Assembly: GCA_004194705.1 (NCBI GenBank)
Contig: SADC01001393.1
Coordinates: 62,001 to 126,000 of the forward strand
Source: Ditylenchus dipsaci
Lineage: Eukaryota; Nematoda; Chromadorea; Rhabditida; Anguinidae
Direction: 5' to 3'
DNA: 64,000 nucleotides
Under the pieces are notes generated by a model that worked only from the letters and a program-made list of their open reading frames with translations, searched no databases and was not told where the DNA came from. Shown piece after piece: positions 61,518 to 64,000 of the stretch (position 1 is the stretch's first letter; every line of letters begins with the position of its first letter). Made by a program: the position numbers and the translations under genes.

Positions 61518-61756
61518 TTAAAGGGCATGCCCACGCTAATGAGAGTTGGTGCCCGGGAATTCAAATTTTTTCCCGAATCATTGGTTTTCTATTCAGATTT
61601 TTCAACTCGGTTTCTAACAAAACATGGCCTGGAATTTAATTTTAGGTATGGCTTTGTTAGAAACCAAGTTGAAAAATCAGTACAGAAGTTCAATGATTAG
61701 GAATTTTTTTTGAATTCCCGGGCACCACCTCTTATTAGCGTGGGTATGCCCTTTAA
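61518..61756. mobile_element. TTAA-flanked MITE, family member 4
   Basis: TTAAAGGGCATGCCCACGCTAATGAGAGTTGGTGCCCGGGAATTC ... GAATTCCCGGGCACCACCTCTTATTAGCGTGGGTATGCCCTTTAA. TIRs of about 60 bp. It abuts the GGACAAT element with 10 bp between. Confidence 0.88.
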
Positions 61757-61759
61757 CGA

Positions 61760-62190
61760 CTACACTACCGAAGCACACATTCATCTTTATATAGTATTTG
61801 GACTGTGTCCGTGAGGATTTGAATTCCCGCCAAATATTTTTTCGGCCTATTGTGGCCTTTTTACCCCAATTTTCGGCGGTGGTCGTCTGTGCATTTGTTT
61901 CGATGCACAACTACAGTTCCTAAGCTCTCGAATGAGCCTAAACTTGCCCTACGGGTGTGAAGCCGTTGGAGCTGTGAGCGTGACACAACTTTCATAATCT
62001 GAGGGTTTTAGCCTATTTTTGGCTATATTTGAATTCCTCTCGAGACCAAGTGGTACTATAAGGGTCTTATTCATTGTCAAACCATTTGTTGTGTCTCATT
62101 ATTCATTGTTTAAATTTTTTGGGTGCTGAATTTAATTTTTGGTGTTATTTGTGGTTTTGGATTGTGTTTAAATTTTCCTCTCATTATTTA
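61760..62190. other. Intergenic, no gene recognised
   Basis: Moderate GC near 61800-61990 without a sustained frame. GAATTCCTCTCGAGACCAAG (62032) resembles the CTCTCGAGACAAAAA words at 27607 and 63289. Confidence 0.3.
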
Positions 62191-62214
62191 TGACTTATTT
62201 TAGAAAGTTTGGTG

Positions 62215-62335
62215 GATCGTCTGCAAGCAGTGCCTCCAAGTGGTCGTCCATCCAGTGTGCATCCAAGTGGTCGTCTACACCAGTGCCTCAAGTGGTAGTT
62301 TACATGCAGTGCCTCCAAGTGGTACCCCAAATCTT
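62215..62335 (+). repeat. CAGTGCCTCCAAGTGGTCGTC tandem
   Basis: Four to five units of 22-27 bp containing (C)CAAGTGGTCGTC, the same word that caps the CCAAGTGG foldbacks, here all in direct orientation. Confidence 0.65.
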
Positions 62336-62344
62336 TTGCCTAAA

Positions 62345-62590
62345 GCTGGTTATGATCTAGAGCCCAAAAGCTTCAACAAGCTTTCCTCGGCAAGCTACCC
62401 CAAAATTTAAAAAGCTTTGATGTATTCGAACTTTTGCTTTTGGCAAAAAATTTCCTTGCATTTAGACCCCAAAAGCTTTCTTATAAGTGTTCGGCTTTCA
62501 AGAGCTTTTCTTCAATTTAGCGTTGAAAAGCTTTTTGCAAAAAACTTTTGCGGCATTCCGCCTTGAGATGCTTTTTGTAAATTCCTCTCT
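62345..62590. repeat. AAGCTTT-word cluster
   Basis: AAAAGCTT / AAGCTTT / AAAGCTTTT occurs about twelve times in 245 bp, at uneven spacing. The word is self-complementary. Confidence 0.6.
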
Positions 62591-62734
62591 CTAAATTAAT
62601 GGCTCGGGTTGTCGCTTAATTATAATGCCCGAAAATTCTACAACACTGCTCTCAAGTGGTCCTACACAGTCCTCCTGCAGATCAATTTAACAAACAAACT
62701 CGAAAATTTTTAGAAGAAGGTGATACAGTCGAAT

Positions 62735-62915
62735 GAGATCACATTATGAATCTCGGTTCAACCAATCGCACCTTGACTTACTGATGCTCTATTGAGACTC
62801 AACTATGAACATACTCTAGTCTCTCGCTTCAATTATTGCCATTGTCGAAGCACTCAGACTAGAAGTGACTCAAACTTGAGTCAAGTAAAATGTAACATGC
62901 ATAAAAAGCTTCATC
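62735..62915 (-). repeat. Dispersed repeat, inverted partner of 2225-2415
   Basis: CACCTTGACTTACTGATGCTC...TTGAGTCAAGTAAAATGTAACATGCATA is the reverse complement of 2245-2385 with about 10-15 percent differences. Confidence 0.6.
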
Positions 62916-63109
62916 CCAAATTTAAGCCAATCCAATTGCCTGGATTCAAACAAATAAAAAGGGACAACTGCTCAAGAGGATGAAGTATAAATTAACAAGG
63001 TAACAAAATCTGTAGCTTGAAATAGAAAATTAACTCGTACAAAGACAAATCTCTATTCAAATTTGCATTGACATTTAATTTAACTGCAGATGAATTTATC
63101 TGCAGATCA

Positions 63110-63200
63110 ATTTGCTGCAGGTACTCCTACACACTCTCCAGGTACCTATTCAGGCTCTCCAGGTACCTTTACCCACTCTACAGGTAGCCCTACACGCTCT
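63110..63200 (+). repeat. 27-bp CTCCAGGTACC tandem
   Basis: Three to four units of ACTCTCCAGGTACCTATTCAGG type. In one frame they read GTPTHSPGTYSGSPGTFTHSTGS, and in principle could be a low-complexity protein segment. No start or splice context was found. Confidence 0.5.
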
Positions 63201-63771
63201 CTTATTCGACTTACTTGTTTCTTAACAAATCTAATAGACAAAATAAAACACAAACAAAAAAAGGGCTAAAAACAGTATAAAAAACTTTCCTCTCGAGACA
63301 AAAAAACAAAAAATTCAAAAAAGACGCAAATTCAAAATCCCTCCGAATGACCACCTCCATACTCGAGTACAGATCCCCTATTTAAAGTGTCATTTCTCGC
63401 CGATTTTTTTTTTAAGAAAGCTGAGATTCAGGGCTACAAAATGCACCGCGCGCCTTGACCGTATGACCACTTAACTCCGAGATTTTGACTCTCGAACGAA
63501 AAAAAACGACAATTTGGTCACTAAAACCCAAAAATTGAAACGAAAAAAAATCTCAAAACCTAAATCTGAAACAATTATTCTACTCCTGAGATCCCAAGCT
63601 TCAATTAAAAAAAAATGACCGAAACCCAACAAAAACACTCCAAAAAAACCAAAAACATCAAAAGTGGACAGACAAACAAAACAGCTCTAATACTATATAG
63701 GAGATTATCAAGAAACTTGCTTGCGAAAAAGTTTCAAGACAACAATATATTTTGAAAATTTATTCACTCAA

Positions 63772-63784
63772 AAGTATATAAAAG
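63772..63784 (+). promoter_or_regulatory. TATA box
   Basis: AGTATATAAAAGAT lies about 95 bp upstream of the ATG at 63877. Transcription would be expected to start near 63805, giving a 5' leader rich in CTCTTCTCTC. Confidence 0.55.
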
Positions 63785-63876
63785 ATTTTTTGTTGAAAAA
63801 TAATCATTCTCGGGTCTCTGTCGGTCGTGTTGCTTGCTCTTCTCTCAGCTTTCTTGTTGTTCTCTCTCCAGTGGAA

Positions 63877-64000
63877 ATGGATGCCGAACAGGTTCAAGTC
63901 GCTGCCGCTCAACAGCAGAATGAAGAGAATGTGCATACGGCACATGCTACTGTCTCTACAATTGTCACCCATGCTCCAATTGAAAAGCTCTCTGATGTGC
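63877..64000 (+). CDS. Start of a plus-strand gene (gag-like or host), cut by window end
   Basis: The ATG in GGAAATGGATGCC opens MDAEQVQVAAAQQQNEEN, then VHTAHATVSTIVTHAPIEKLSDV, which stays open to the last base. Frames on the other strand are shadows. The upstream TATA box and pyrimidine-rich leader ending in CTCTCTCCAG support a real start. The Gln/Ala-rich acidic N-terminus is compatible with a retrotransposon gag or with a host protein; 41 residues do not allow a choice. No tRNA primer-binding site was seen before it. Confidence 0.5.
   Translation, partial: MDAEQVQVAAAQQQNEENVHTAHATVSTIVTHAPIEKLSDV

Noticed and set aside
1..64000. Spliced-leader RNA genes or nematode rRNA/5S units
   Set aside because: No match to the SL1 leader word or to recognisable rRNA segments was seen on either strand.

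Overview
This window is eukaryotic nuclear DNA, almost certainly from a nematode with a repeat-rich genome. The best evidence is a spliced minus-strand gene at 43058-48973 that ends in a ground-like domain, a family known from nematodes. Short spliced genes with GT-AG introns and T-rich acceptors agree with this. The species cannot be named from the sequence. Genes are sparse and broken up by introns full of transposable elements (TEs).

Genes, left to right. 7117-13704 (+): NDUFB2-like complex I subunit, probably with a 5.8-kb final intron. 13942-17785 (-): last two exons of a Cys-rich membrane protein; the intron between them is a TE. 36946-37437 (+): weak candidate exons. 39454-39730 (-): two terminal exons of an unrecognised protein. 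40797-41910 (-): a gene with weak F-box resemblance and a MITE in its second exon. 42815-42944 (+): an orphan terminal exon. 43058-48973 (-): the ground-like gene, with a 2.7-kb last intron made of nested TEs. 57108-58007 (-): a secreted glycine-rich peptide precursor. 63877-64000 (+): a gene or gag-like start that runs off the window, behind a TATA box.

TE-encoded proteins: a Helitron-type PIF1 helicase remnant (10118-12806, -) hit by three MITEs; a full-length but mutated hAT transposon with a BED finger, DDE core pieces and hATC (15235-17553); a Zeste/Myb-SANT-like pseudogene (21435-22174, -); a DNA transposon of unassigned superfamily (29649-31852); and a Merlin/IS1595-type transposase remnant (32947-33291, -).

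Most of the rest is non-autonomous inverted-repeat DNA. Families seen: pogo/mariner-like MITEs with TA duplications and TACAGTCRAC ends; TACAGGGTG and TACCGTATTT TA-flanked families; TTAA-flanked MITEs; hAT MITEs with 8-bp duplications; C-run foldbacks carrying a conserved UUCG hairpin; and several large foldbacks whose two arms are mirror-image arrays of one short tandem repeat. Insertions are nested, up to three or four deep.

A technical point runs through the window. Otherwise intact genes are repeatedly broken by single missing bases, most of them in G or C runs. This looks like consensus error from long reads rather than decay, so frameshifts in host genes should not be read as pseudogenes without raw reads.
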